The notes: generated from the letters alone by a model not told the origin. A stretch of DNA of 64,000 nucleotides from Fallopia convolvulus (GCA_964016875.1 OZ024721.1:39490210-39554209); one strand, 5' to 3'. Shown: positions 1 through 11,647, counted from the stretch's first letter. A program made the numbers and translations.

Positions 1-561
1 TTCAACATAAATTAACCCAAATTTACCCTAATTTAACACAAATTAACAATAACAACAACAATTTTACCTAATTCATCAATTATACCCTATTAATACAAAT
101 CAACAATTATCAACAACAATCATAACACACGCAACAACAACAATTAAATCCAAAAAAATGGGAAGCATGAGCTTACTTAGAGGAAAGTGGAGAGAGCGAG
201 AGGGTGTGGAGATCCGGCGAGAGCTATTGCTGAAAACAGAGCTAGCGGCTGGCCGGCGAGAGCGAGGAGGGCTGTGGAAAAGGGGAGAAGGGTGGCAGAA
301 AAGAGGAAGACGGTGGCGGCTTGCGAGAGCGAGTAAATCAGGGTGGAGATTTGGCGATGGTCGGTGACAGCGAGAGGAGGAGGGTGGCCATCAAAAAGAG
401 AGAGAGGAGGAGGAGGCGGCCAACAAGAGTGAGAGGAGGAGGGCGGTGGTGTTTGGGCAACATACGGACGACGAGAGTGAGAACGAGAGAGAATCTAGTA
501 GGCAGACGACGAGAAATGAAGAAGAAAGGTATCACGAAGGCGATATAAACGAAGTGTTTAA
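1..561. other. Non-coding: AT-rich, then GA-rich stretch
   Basis: Bases 1-157 are AT-rich with many aacaac and aattaa words. Bases 158-540 are GA-rich, with repeated gagag and ggagg words. Short ORFs exist in several frames, but their products are only Arg/Glu/Gly/Lys-rich low-complexity strings and I recognise no domain. The stretch may be the outer part of the CACTA element whose subterminal repeats begin at 562, but no CACTA terminus is visible. Confidence 0.4.
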
Positions 562-905
562 TGACCACTTGGTCGCTAAATCCAAATATTTAGATATGCC
601 GCCCTTGGTATTTTTCCCACCTATTTTTGTGATTCGTGAACACGCGGTCGCTATTTAGCGACCAAGTAGTCGCTATTTAGCGACCAAGTAGTCGCTAATA
701 AAAAAAGAGTTAAATTTCCTGTTTGAAAAAGAAATTCCAACCTTTTTTTTATTTAGCGACTATGTGGTCGCTAAATACGAAAAATATGTGCAAGACCTTG
801 ACGGTTAACTAAAAATTAGCCCACGATTGTGCATCTATTGTGCACGGCCATAGGTAATTTAGTGACCACTTGGTCGTGGATTAACAACAACGTGGTCTCT
901 AATTA
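562..905. repeat. CACTA-type subterminal repeats
   Basis: A short motif of the type TTAGCGACCA, paired with its complement TGGTCGCTAA, occurs about seven times in both orientations, near 563-580, 646-700, 752-778 and 862-900. Some copies have drifted (gtgaccacttggtcgtgg). Clustered direct and inverted copies of a 10-20 bp word are the usual subterminal structure of En/Spm (CACTA) transposons, where the element's DNA-binding protein attaches. The TNP2 remnants immediately downstream support this reading. The terminal CACTA sequence itself was not found. Confidence 0.6.
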
Positions 906-1039
906 CCAAAAATATGTCTAAAATACAATTCTCTCAATCGGAAGAAATCCTAAAAATAAGAAGTTCATTCGGAATTTGAAAAAGTTACACAAAAATTAGT
1001 AAATTCATCCAATTGTTTTCAAAATTATACACGATTCAT

Positions 1040-2440
1040 CAAATTCAATACAACTCTTCCTCATCAGTATCTGTTTCACTTTCAAACTCTCCAGCTGATG
1101 TTTCGCTAGATGTCCCGGTATTTGCATCAACATCAACGACATGACTAGAACCGCTTGGGTCATTTAGCGGACCAAGTGGATGAACATCGTATGTATCATC
1201 GATAACTCATGGAAGTGACGAATCTTGTTGAAATGCCTCTTCAACTAGGGGTGTTCAAAAATATCCGATCCGGTCAATCCGATCCAGTGATCCGACGATC
1301 CGATCCGCGAAAATCCGAATCCGTTGGAAAATTATCCGAATCCGATCCGATCCGAGAAAATTAGCCGGATCACCGGATCGGATACGGATCGGGTCGTCAA
1401 ACCCCCCAGATATCCGAGGGTATAATACTATACTTATATATTTTGTGCAATAACAAAAAGTTTAATAGTCCAAGTAGTTTTATGTGTTTCGACTTCCTAG
1501 TACTATCCTTTTTTTATTGTTTTTCTAATTATTTTTAATATATTTCACCCCACAAATAAAATTAACAATAAATAAAACCTAAATCTATATTTAACACCCC
1601 ATTTATTTTTATTTAAATTATTTTTTCTCTTTCTTTTATGCGGATGATTATTTGGATCATGATTTTTGGGTGAAATTTACCGATTGAATAAATTATTTGG
1701 AACTTAAAGACAAAAAAATATATAAAAATATGAATATTCGGATATTCGGATATCCACCACAAATATCCGATCCGATCCGAGCTATATGGATTGGATATCC
1801 GGGTATACCCGGATCGGATACGGATATGATTTTAGAGAAAATTTTATTGCGGATATCCGATCCGATTAGCCGGATCGGATCGGATATCCGGTTATGAACA
1901 CCCCTATCTTCAACGGCAACCCGACGTGAACTACTCTTGTTGGGGTCTACACCGGTACCTACATCAAGCTACTAATGTGACTTCACTTTACACACCGCTA
2001 TCCAATCAGCGTTTGTACGCTTAACCTTTGGGTATTCTAAGAAATAAACTTGAGTGGCTTGATGTGGTATGATGTAACGGTCCTTCGTTCTCAATATTTT
2101 ATGTTTGTTCACATCAACAAGCTTTAGTTAATGGTGAACGCGGGTTTCTCTACAACTTCTAGTGTCAAGCAACGAGTAGTTGAAGATAATAGGGTGCTTG
2201 ACGGTTGGATATATGTAATTAAGCTCAATTATTTCGTCTAGCACACCATAGTAGTGCTCCTTGTTAGTGTTCAAGCTTTGTCCGAGAAAACAAACTCCAC
2301 TATTGTCAGTTGTCCGGGTTGATGCGTGTGTCTTCGTGTGTAATCGATAGCCATTCAAAAAATAACCACGATATGTCTTGACAACTCTAGCGGATCCATG
2401 AGCTAGTTTTGCAATGTTAGAATCTGAAATGGTCGGACTG
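1040..2440 (-). pseudogene. TNP2-type transposase, C-terminal part (DUF4216-like)
   Basis: On the minus strand 2440-2128 encodes a block reading GYFLNGYRLHTKTH, then TTDNSGVCFLGQ, then YYGVLDEIIELNY. This matches the DUF4216 signature that follows the catalytic part of plant CACTA transposases (GYxFHTK, NSGV, YYGxLxxIIEL). A further stretch to about 1040 is rich in Asp, Glu and Ser and ends in an acidic tail, as is usual for TNP2 C termini. A 661-bp MITE (1246-1906) lies within it. In-frame stops and the absence of a continuous ORF mark it as a relic of the gene whose N-terminal half lies at 12939-14660. Confidence 0.7.
1246..1906. mobile_element. hAT-type MITE with ATCCGATCC word repeats
   Basis: The element begins TAGGGGTGTTCA and ends TGAACACCCCTA, which are inverted copies of each other. 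It is flanked by the exact 8-bp direct repeat TCTTCAAC (1238-1245 and 1907-1914). An 8-bp duplication with TAGGGGTG termini fits the hAT superfamily. Both ends are built from many copies of ATCCGATCC-like words in inverted orientation, around an AT-rich centre (1420-1730). No transposase is present, so it is non-autonomous. It sits inside the TNP2 pseudogene and is therefore younger than it. Confidence 0.85.
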
Positions 2441-2656
2441 TCAGCCTACATATGGAGGAACTAAAAGTTGTTAATAACTTCATTAAACGAATTACTTTAG
2501 TATATAGATGAATTAATCCTTACATGCGAGTAGAATTAGAGGTGAAAGTGCCTTTCCAATATGACTTTCTATTTAGCTTGGCTTATTATTGGAATTGACG
2601 GGCGCACAAAGTTTGTCAAATAATATATATTAATTTAAGCAATTCAAACATATGGA

Positions 2657-2768
2657 GAATATATATATATATATATATATATGCAACTCAAAATCATGAA
2701 TATAAATTGGGCACACGTTCACACAATAAAAGCCATTTTACTTGAAATTAAATATATATATATATAAA
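2657..2768. repeat. AT dinucleotide microsatellites
   Basis: A pure AT tract occupies about 2657-2682, and a second, shorter one lies at about 2750-2768. They fall in non-coding sequence between TNP2 blocks. Confidence 0.8.
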
Positions 2769-2806
2769 TATCTCCACACACTTACTAAATAAAGGGCTCC
2801 ACTTCT

Positions 2807-3209
2807 TTGCGGTTCACGAGTATGAGGATTTACATCAAATGGTATTCATCATCTGTGAGCATAGAACCACTTGGTCTACCCAACTTACGACTAGTTGATG
2901 TGCAAATAGACAAATCGCCCACATCAACCCAAATAGGAAGTGTGCAACTTACGTTGCGGGTGACATCTACTTTATTACTCGCGTCGTGCGAATTAAAATA
3001 AGATGACCAAAAGGTGGTTGTTTCTTGAACGAGATGGGCACTGCATATTGAGCCCTCAACGCGAGCTTTATTACCAACCGTGTTCTTCAACCTTTTTAGC
3101 AACCTGCAAATTCAAAAATGTCAGCTTGTTTTAATTTTATAAAAGTGTGATTAACAAAATGTGACCAAAAAAACTTAAGTTCAATTTAACAAACCTTTTA
3201 AATGGATAC
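2807..3209 (-). pseudogene. TNP2-type transposase, DUF4218-like block, downstream half
   Basis: The minus strand reads YPFKRF at 3209-3190 and, after a gap, LKNTVGNKARVEGSICSAHL at about 3095-3035. This matches the DUF4218 region of plant TNP2 proteins (YPFERYL, then KKxVxNKAxVEGSI). The upstream half of the block is on the far side of the Tat element, at 12939-13080. The final GATAC (3205-3209) is the left copy of the Tat target duplication. Confidence 0.75.
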
Positions 3210-3756
3210 TGTTGGGCCCACTAAAACTTAGCCCAAAAAGACATGACGAGCCCAAAGAAATTGACACGAGCCATTAGCGAAAAAGAACCAAAGGATCGGT
3301 TGAGTAATGAACGTAAAGAGGATATGGAGGAAATCTCGGCTCGGGGATATCGCACGAACAACCTCCTCAACGGCTATGTCATTGATGTTAGTGGCGAGAT
3401 TCCTGGGATACACAAAAACGCTCCACCAACGGTTCGAAGAGAAGGAGGGCTATAAAACCAGGGCAAAGCAGAGGTGAAGGGGATCATCGACAATCATACC
3501 CGAAGTCAATTCCCAAGCTTCATCCATTTCTGCTCATTCGTTCTCTTTCACTCAAGTGTTCATTTGTATTTACAAGAGATTCATCTACCGCTACGATTAT
3601 AATATACACATTACAACTTACTTGCTCTTATTTTTTATATCATTCACCTAATTTTACACCTTGTCCGTAGTTCATAACGTGTTGCAATTGCTTTTTGGTT
3701 AGGATTTCCCACATTATAGCAGGTAACGCATTAGTGCAATTATCCTACCCAAAACA
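3210..3756 (+). repeat. 5' LTR of Tat element
   Basis: It starts TGTTGGGCCCACT and ends CCCAAAACA, the same length as the outer 3' LTR at 12387-12933. A TATA box (TATAAAA, 3451-3457) lies in the middle, and a CT-rich leader with AAGCTTCATCC follows. Confidence 0.92.
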
Positions 3757-3776
3757 ATTGGCGCCCACCGTGGGGC
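3757..3776 (+). other. Primer binding site of Tat element
   Basis: Directly after the LTR comes ATTGGCGCCCACCGTGGGGC. A TGGCGCC-type primer site next to the LTR is usual in plant Tat and Athila elements; which tRNA primes here is not assigned. Confidence 0.7.
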
Positions 3777-3822
3777 CCTAGCCAAAAAGAAGTCGCGCTA
3801 AAACAACTGCAAAATTCGTCAA

Positions 3823-4880
3823 ATGGAGGGAATCCAAATTACTTACAATCACGTAGGAGATCTCGATAACCATGAAGTCAACGAGGAAACAAACAATCAA
3901 GGCGTTGGGAACGTAGACGGTACTGGAAACATAGATGGAATTGGGAATGTGGATGGAGTCGAGCAAGGCTCCGGAAACACCAATGGCAATCCTGGTACTT
4001 CCGAGCAACGAGGAGTTGGGGGAGGCGATGTCGATGTCATCATGGAACTCCGATCGACAATGATTGCTCTCCAGAAAGACCTAGAAAGCCAGAAAGAGGC
4101 TAATGCCAAATTCACCGAGGTATATGAGAAGCAAATTGAAACTTTAACTAATGAACGCAATTTGATTCGATCCCAGGTACAATCAGCTCCAACCCGTCCC
4201 CGAGGAACCGATGTGGTGGAAGGAGTTGCTAGACGATTAGATATGGACGATCCAAGTCTCGTGACACCCGATGTCGTCAGACCAGTAACCGAGTATGAGG
4301 TAAATGGTAATTCCTTAAGGGCGATACGGGAAGATACTGAGGTTTCCCAATTACGGGAACACCTTCGAGCCTTGAGAACCGAATCACTCAGGTCCCAAGG
4401 GCACCTCAACCGATAGCGATGGAAAGGAGAGACGGTTACACCAATTCTCCCTTCTTGCCCGCTGTCGCGAGAGTTGATATCTCCCGGAAGTATCATGTCC
4501 CCGACGTACCTAAGTACGAAGGGGTAACAGATCGTGATCAACATATAGTCGCATTCAAATAGGATATGAATATTAGCACAGTCCCTTTTGACATGAAGGA
4601 GATTGTTATGTGTCGATGGTTCGGTAACACGTTATCCGGATCTGCACTCAATTGGCATTCGCACTTACCTCTTGGGAGTATCTCGTCTTTTGCCGAGTTA
4701 ATTGACAAGTTCAGGATCAGGTTCGCAAGCAGTCGACATGCTAAGAAACGATCAAGTGATTTATACCGCTTGATCCAGAAACCGGGTGAATCTCTGAAAG
4801 CTTTCCTCAACCGCTATAACGAGGAACTGGTGACCATTGAAGGATGTGATGCCGCTACAGCTGTGGAGGCATTCTGAAGA
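3823..4880 (+). pseudogene. Tat gag, N-terminal and core
   Basis: The capsid-type structural gene of the element. The first ORF (3823-4416) begins 46 bp after the primer site. It has a Gly/Asn/Asp-rich segment with repeated GNVDG-like units, then a predicted coiled coil (LQKDLESQKEANAKF). A stop at 4414-4416 and a frame change follow. The retrotransposon gag core continues at 4566-4877 with CRWFGNTLSGSALNWHSHLP and IQKPGESLKAFLNRYNEEL, the usual W...L..A..W and ESLxxFxxRF pattern. A stop at 4875-4877 (TGA) ends it. The broken frames rule out a functional product. Confidence 0.8.
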
Positions 4881-5180
4881 GGCATATCGGTGTGTAATCC
4901 TGAGTTATATCATGAATTAACTAAATACCCTTGTTCGAATTTTGATGAAGTGCAGGTAAAAGCGTAAGCCCATGTTCGATTAGAGGAAGATGACCTCTTC
5001 GTCGAAAAAGCAATCAGCCCTCACCGACCCGACAGGAGACAGGGAAGGCGAGAACCAAGATACGCTCCGTACCCGACCGCACCTCATACCAAGACAACCG
5101 TCAATGCAACGATAGCCAGACAAGGTGAAAGATATGAGAATCCTAGACTACCTCCAAAACTGTCTCACTACAATTTCCGC

Positions 5181-6047
5181 GTGGATGCAACCGAGGTAGT
5201 CCGAACCCTCAACACCATGGGGGATACTGTTAAATGGCCTCGAAAGAGTAACGTGCCCTCACATCAGAAAGACAAGTCTAGATGGTGTGATTTCTACTTT
5301 GATCATGGGCACCGGACCGACGAGTGCATCGCATTGCGAAAGGAGGTGAGCGAATTATTACGAAGGGGGCACCTCAGAGAGTTAATATCGGAAAGAGCGA
5401 AGCACACCGGAGTAATCAATGTTATCACAGGGGGATCAAAAATTTGCAGTATAACGTACTCCGCAAACAAAAGGATCGCGAGGGATACAAGAAGAGAGTG
5501 CCCTAAAGCTCCTTCACGAACAAGTCTTGCCATGATGCCAATCACCTTCGACGATGTCGAAGAAGAGGAAGTTCACCATGATTCCTTAATAATTTCTTTA
5601 ACGATAGCCAATTTCCTTGTCAAAAGAATCTTAGTTGATAATGGAAGCTCCACTAATTTACTCATGTTGGATGCCTTGTACAATTTAGGTTTCGGGATGG
5701 ACGATATTGTCAAAAAGTCAACGACTTTAGTAGGCTTCAGTGGGGAATCACGCAACACATTAGGGGAGATATCCTTACCCACCGTCGCAGGAGGAGTTAA
5801 CTATCAGGTAAAATTCCAAGTACTTGATTGCCCTTCACCTTTTAATATAATTTTGGGCAGGCCATGGATACACATGATGAGGGCTATCCCTTCTACCTAT
5901 CATCAATGCGTGAAGTTCCCGACACCATGTGGAGTGCAAGAAATTAAGGGAGAACAGAAATTAGCAAGGGAGTGCTATTCCATAACAATGAAAGCAACGA
6001 CTTCCAAGAACTTACAGCTTGAAGCAGGGAGGAAGTCGTCCGATTAG
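5181..6047 (+). pseudogene. Tat gag C-terminus and aspartic protease
   Basis: A 288-codon ORF. Residues ~34-58 carry the Tat-type Cys/His motif (WCDFYFDHGHRTDECIALR), a nucleocapsid-like zinc finger. Residues ~130-240 are the retroviral-type protease. The catalytic triplet reads VDNGSS, that is D-N-G rather than D-T-G or D-S-G, a substitution common in Tat elements. A conserved IILGRPWIH follows. The ORF stops at 6047 ahead of RT and is cut off from the gag core by a 300-bp stretch with stops, so the polyprotein is not continuous. Confidence 0.8.
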
Positions 6048-6110
6048 CAATTAAAGGACTGTAGAACAACCACCTACTATGTAAAGCCGGAGACGCCAAA
6101 GCTCGAAGAA

Positions 6111-6947
6111 GTGGCTCTTGATCCACTAGAACCATCCAAGAAAATCAAAATAGGAGCAGACCTGGAACCAACTTTACGTGAGCAAATGGTGGAATTTCTA
6201 CGGTCCTACAGTGATTGTTTCGCCTGGTCAAATGAGGATAATGTGGGCATTGATCCCGACGTGATTACTCACGCATTAAATGTCAACAAGAAGGTGCCAC
6301 CAGTGAAACAGAAAAGGCGTAAGTTCGCTCCTGAGCGAAATCAGGTAATCAATGATGAGGTAAAATCCTTACTTGAATCTGGAAAAATTAGAGAAGTAAA
6401 ATGTCCTGATTGGCTTGCGAACGTGGTTGTCGTTAAAAAGAAAAATGGTAAATGGCGCGTTTGCGTAGACTTTACTGATTTAAACAAAGCATGCCCTAAA
6501 GACTCGTTCCCTTTGCCTCATATTGATGCAATGGTGGATGCGACGACAGGGCATGAACTTTTGACTTTCATGGATGCATTTAGTGGATATCATCAAATAA
6601 TGATGCACCCTGACGATCAAGAAAAAACTGCATTCGTAACCAATCAGGGAACTTATTGTTACAAAGTTATGCCTTTCGAGTTAAAAAACGCAGGTGCTAC
6701 TTATCAGAGATTGGTTAATAAGATGTTTCAGGAAAAACTGGAGGATACAATGGAGGTGTACATAGACGACATGCTAGTCAAGTCATTGAAGGCGGAGGAC
6801 CATATTGCTCACTTGAAAGACGCGTTCGAGATCCTGCGGAGTTACAAGATGAAATTGAACCCAACCAAGTGCTCTTTCGGAGTGACGTCAGGGAAATTCC
6901 TTGGATACATAGTGACGCAGAGAGGAATTGAGGCGAGTCCAGAATAG
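6111..6947 (+). pseudogene. Tat reverse transcriptase
   Basis: A 278-codon ORF with the RT core: GKWRVCVDFTDLNKACPKD, then FMDAFSGYHQIMMH, then a YIDDM catalytic box at residues ~218-222 and LNPTKCSFGV. The two motif-C aspartates and the motif-A aspartate (MDAFSG) are present. The ORF ends at a TAG, probably from CAG (SPE*IKAI), and two further in-frame TAA codons fall in the next 60 bases before the RNase H ORF opens. The domain looks recently active, but the gene is now interrupted. Confidence 0.88.
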
Positions 6948-6979
6948 ATCAAAGCCATAATGGAGCTATAATCACCAAA

Positions 6980-8125
6980 GTGCGTCAAGGACGTCCAGAG
7001 GTAACAGGACGAGTAGCTGCGTTGGACCGGTTCATATCACGATCCTCATATAGAAAGAAGTTGTTCTACGACATCTTGAAGAAAAACAAGTCATTTGAAT
7101 GGACGGAAGCACATGAAAAAGCCTTTGGGGAATTGAAAAATTATTTATCTAACCCGCAGGTACTCTCCAAGCCCAAGCCAGACGAGAAGTTATACGTGTA
7201 CTTGGTCGTGACCAAAGTGGCAGTGAGTGCCGTCTTGATTCGAGAAGAGAACGGAGACCAGTTGCCCATTTATTATGTAAGTAAAACTTTGCTCGATGCG
7301 GAAACCAGGTATTCCACCATGGAGAAACTAGTATTATCTTTGGTAATGGCTTCAATAAAGTTACGTCCTTATTTTGAAAGTCATTCTATCATCGTGAGGA
7401 CTAACTATCCAATGAAGAGTATCGTGTCAAAGCCAGAATTGTCAGGTCGGCTAACAAGATGGTTGATTCACTTAAATGGCTACGACAACACGTACGAGCC
7501 AAGAACAACAATGAAGTCTCAAGCGTTGGCAGATTTTGTGGTTGACTTCACTCCTACCACTTTAGAACAAGCAGACCAAGATGTGTTGCACGTAACGGGA
7601 AGTGGCAAATGGTTGATGCATACGGACGGGGTGTCGAATCAGATTGACGTAGGATTGGGGGTAGTCCTGAAGTCACCACAGGGGGATAGAATAGCCCAAG
7701 CTATTCGATGTACATTCAAAGCTACCAACAATGAAGCAGAATATGAGGCGCTTATAGCAGGGTTACTCATTGCTAAGGACTTGAATGTACAAGAAATTGA
7801 GGTAATTTGTGATTCGTTACTTATTGTAAATCAAGTTACGAACTCATATGTTGCCAGGGATTCAAAGATGAAGGCGTACTTAGAAAAAGTTCAAGAGATC
7901 ATAAAACATTTCAAACATTTTGAGATAAAGCAAGTTCCCTGGGATGCCAACACGCAAGCGGACGCCTTAGCCAACCTCGGATCCGCAATCGACCCAAGAG
8001 AGTACAACAAGATACCCTTCGTGTACCTTGATGCGCCATCCATAACCAAAGAGGCAGATATGTTTGAGATTCGAGGATCTGACGAAGACGATTCATGGGT
8101 AACCCCTTATTTAAAGTGGTTATGA
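6980..8125 (+). pseudogene. Tat RNase H and additional RNase H domains
   Basis: A 381-codon ORF. The first third holds the RT connection and the degenerate gypsy RNase H (LYVYLVVTKVAVSAVLIREE, YYVSKTLLDAETRYSTMEK). The last part, from about 7600, is a second RNase H domain. It has the four acidic positions visible: D in LMHTDG, E in NEAEYEAL, D in ICDSLL, D in QADALA. A second RNase H after the normal one is diagnostic of the Tat lineage. The frame closes at 8125 (TGA) before the integrase. Within this ORF there is no internal break, and the catalytic residues of the second RNase H are intact. Confidence 0.85.
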
Positions 8126-8269
8126 GATGGAGTTTTACCAGACGACAAGGAAGAAGCCCGCCGACTTAAGGTAAAAGCTTCCACTTTCACCATTAAGAAT
8201 AACATCTTGTTTAAGTGGATGTCGTCATGAATATACGCCTGGTGCGTAAAAGAAGAAGAGGTACAGAAG

Positions 8270-9331
8270 ATGTTACAAGACATACACGATGGAGAATGCG
8301 GAAATCATACAGGGGGTCGCAATTTGGCAAGGAATGCGAGCAGGATGAGTTATTATTGGCCTACCATGAACAAAGACGCAGTAGAGTTCGCTCGCAAGTA
8401 TGATGCGTGCCAGCGTCATGGACCTATACCACATCAACCTTCGGAGTTGTTACATCCTATAACTTCCCCTTGGCCATTCATGAAATGGGGAATGGATATC
8501 GTGGGAAAGCTTCCTCCAGTTTCAGGACAACGTGTCTACATTTTAGCAATGACTGACTACTTCTCCAAGTGGATCGAAGACGAAGCCTTCAAAGAATTCA
8601 AAGACACCCAGGTCATCTCCTTCATAAAAAGAAACATCCTGAGTAGATTTGGAATACCATCCACCATAGTATGCGACAACGGGTCCAAGTTCATCAGTGA
8701 CAAGACGAGATCATTTTGCCAGCAATACAACATTCAGTTGATGAAGTCAACACCACGTTATCCTCAAGCCAATGGTCAAGCAGAAGCAAGCAACAAAGTG
8801 ATCATCAACAACTTGAAGAAGCAACTCAAAGAGGCAAAGGGGAAATGGGCAAATGAGTTACCCCTTATTCTGTGGTCAGATCGAACAACTCCTAAGACTG
8901 CCATGGGCCATACACCTTTCTCCTTAGTCTATGGATGCGAAGCCGTGTTACCAGTAGAAGTAACTTTGCCCACAGTTCGATATGGACTCACTACCGAGGA
9001 ATCAAACCTACCTAACTTGTTACACCATTTGGACACGGTAGACGCGTTACAAGATGAGGCCTCGGTTCGTATGGCGGCATATAGACAGGGGGTAGCCCGT
9101 AGTTACAACAAACGCGTTAACGCGAAGGCATTCCAAGTGGGAGATTGGGTATTGAGGAAAGTCTTTCAAAATACGCAGGAATTGAATGTTGGCAAGTTGG
9201 GAGCAAATTAGGAAGGACCATATCAGATCACGAAGATCGTAGGACAAGGAGCCTACGAATTGATGTCACGAGATGGGAAGACGGTCCCCAGAAGTTGGAA
9301 CGCGATGAACTTGAAGTTGTATCACTTTTAA
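8270..9331 (+). pseudogene. Tat integrase
   Basis: The integrase joins element cDNA to host DNA. The zinc-binding region is near 8270-8420 (H..., then CQRH). The core has D in WGMDIVGKLP, D in VCDNGSKF and E in NGQAEAS, giving the D,D,E triad. The C-terminal part (HTPFSLVYGCEAVLPVEV, then KVFQNTQELNVGKLGAN) runs into a TAG at 9209-9211, where related proteins have Trp (TGG). The frame then continues with EGPYQITKIVGQGAYEL to a natural TAA at 9329-9331. There is no chromodomain, as expected for Tat. Confidence 0.85.
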
Positions 9332-10099
9332 AACGCACGAGTCACGATAAGGTATACTTCATAAACTTTTTCTTTTCACATTATATCATTACGTCTTCAC
9401 ACATACATGAGACAACAACGGTTTCGAAAAAACTAACAAGGGACGCCTTGTGACGTTACATGCCAAAACATAGACCCTCGCCTTATGACCAGGCAACACT
9501 GTGCACACAACGACTAGTCAAAAAGATGTAAGAGATGAGAACGCGTGACTCTAGAGCAAGAGGAGTTTTCACCTAATAGTTGTAACACGATTCATAATTT
9601 TGTTGCAAATGTTTACATTCAGACGAATACAATATTCTCTCTTTCTCTGCATCTTACATAAGAAGCGCTATACAATGAAAAGTTTATCGTTAAACCAAAA
9701 GTACACATTTTTTCAAACAAGTTGATCTATCGTAAACGCGTCGATCTTCACTCCTCAGCAGTGAACCTGTTTTACCTGCAAAAAAGACAACAACAGATCC
9801 AAGACCATGGCAACTACTAAAACATTATCAAAATAAACATAAACCCCAAAAACCATCACAGGGTACAAAGTTGTCCACATTCATGCCCTACAACAAGCGG
9901 CCAAACAAAACACAAAGTTTTAATGCCCCAACATACTGGGGGTAGGATAAGAGTCTGAGAAATAAAAGAAGTAAAAGGGGAGTCATTCCTTGGAGATTTT
10001 TTCGGCTGGCTTCTGGTTGTCCATCTCGACCTGGGCCACTTCTTTGGCTACTTGTGAAATCTCGTCAAGTGACCAGTAGTCAGCCGTATCCTCAACCTC
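9332..10099. other. Tat internal spacer, no gene seen
   Basis: Non-coding sequence between the integrase stop and the end of the antisense ORF. No conserved motif was recognised. The C-terminal end of the antisense ORF may approach 10048 in another frame, without support. Confidence 0.5.
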
Positions 10100-11623
10100 T
10101 TAAGCCAGAGTAGCACTCTTCTTCGATGCTTCCTTGAACCTGTCCTCCCACGCCTTGGATTCCTCGAGAGCTCTCTCGTGGGCACTCTGTAGATCAACGA
10201 CCTTCTTCTCCAAAGACTTCTTCTCTTGCCCCAAGATGACCGACTTATCTTTCTCAAGTTGCATGCTGGTCTTACTCTGAGCCAACTGCTCAGGGTAGTC
10301 CTTGAAGGCATCAAAAGTTGCAAGAGCAAGTTGGAGACCCTGTACAACAAGTATCGAACCATCAGAAACCGGGAGTATTAACAAAAAAAAAGATGAGGAA
10401 AGTTAGTGAATACCTGCCACTGAGCCGCCAGTATCTCGCCAAAGAAATCAGAAAAAGTGGACCGGTGTCCTGAATCCCGAAGATAGTTCACTTGAAGCGG
10501 CATCAGAGATTTCAAGCATTTTCCCGCATCCATGTCCAAGGACATCATAGTGCTGGGGAGGTCCGTCATTCGAGCGGAGACATCCTTCTTTGACAAAGAG
10601 GCCTTGGGGGAGTCGTTTGTAATCTTGGGAGGCAGAGCTACTGCCAAAGACGTATCTGTAGTAGAAGCTGTCTCCGCTTTCCTTTTCTTCCTGGCTTCGA
10701 CCCTTTCCAAGGTTGATAACGCGGTAGTAGATCTGGTGGTTCTAGAACCTGACAGCATGAAGTAACAGGGTTATCAAAAGATAAAGACGCTGAAACAAGG
10801 AAGAAGAAGAAGGAAGAACTTACTCGACATCTCGGTATCTTCAGGTTCAGCGAAACACGCTTTTACTGACTCAGGGTACGATCTGTCTTCCAACGGAAGA
10901 GCCTCGATGTGAGAAATGACTTGGGATGACACCTTGCGGGGTTTAGGAGTAGCAAGATTCACTGCACAAAAACAAAAACAACCAACAACAACCAGAGGTT
11001 AGATTCGAATAAGGATCAACGAGTACAAGAGGGAAACACTACCTGTTGATCGCCAATGACTTTTTCAGGAAAGATGTATCGATTCTCAGGGAATACAATC
11101 TCACGAAGAAGAACTTATCAGCCCAACCCCGGTCAGATTTTGATATGTTGAAGACTAAGTCGGATTTATTGGTGAAGGTTTTCAAAGTTAAACGGCCAGG
11201 ACCACCATTAGACAGACGATAATTCAAGAAAAAGTCGGCAACTTTGAAGGGAAGACCTTGGGAAGAACACAATCGGTCGACAGAAAGCAGAAGTCTCCAA
11301 ACTTGGGGAAGTAATTGCCTCGGAGAAACATTGAGGGTAGACAAGAAATCGACGACTAAAGGAGAAAACGGAAAACGGTGGCCGATACGAAAAGGGTACT
11401 CATACAAGCACACCCAATCGTCGGCATAGAAATCCGCATGGACACCAGGGGGAGGAAAGAACACCTCTGCATGCGAAGGGAATCCTGCAGAGAAGGCAAA
11501 GATATGGGGGTCCTCCGAAGTACTATCCCTCCGATGATAGGAAGTGAGGAACCCGGAAGAGGTCAGAGAGGGAGGAATGGTGGCTTCAAGACAGTAAAGG
11601 GAAGAGGAACTAGAAGTTTCCAT
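10100..11623 (-). CDS. Antisense accessory ORF of Tat element (putative gypsy-type transposon protein family), with introns
   Basis: This gene runs against the element's own gag-pol. Exon 1 (11623-11039) encodes about 194 residues with PFRIGHRFPFSPLVVDFLST, then LPQVWRLLLSVDRLC and GPGRLTLKTFTN. I recognise the plant family annotated as putative gypsy-type transposon (Pfam PF04195 by memory). Later exons are Lys/Glu/Ser-rich, and the last (10339-10100) is a coiled coil (LEKDKSVILGQEKKSLEKKV). Two short introns have canonical GT-AG ends and keep frame: 10749-10823 and 10340-10413. The joint of exon 1 to the next exon (near 11039-10963) has GT-AG signals but does not keep frame, so a mutation or another splice site is likely. 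Antisense 3' ORFs are known in Tat elements; their function is unknown. Confidence 0.6.
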
Positions 11624-11647
11624 AGTGAAGGGAAGAGCAGAGGTTTA

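Noticed and set aside
158..658. Overlapping small ORFs on both strands in the GA-rich region
   Set aside because: Products are low-complexity Arg/Glu/Gly text in several frames at once, as expected from GA repeats; no domain or splice structure.
562..905. CRISPR-like repeats
   Set aside because: Spacing is irregular, orientation alternates and copies are degenerate. This is the structure of CACTA subterminal repeats in a plant genome.
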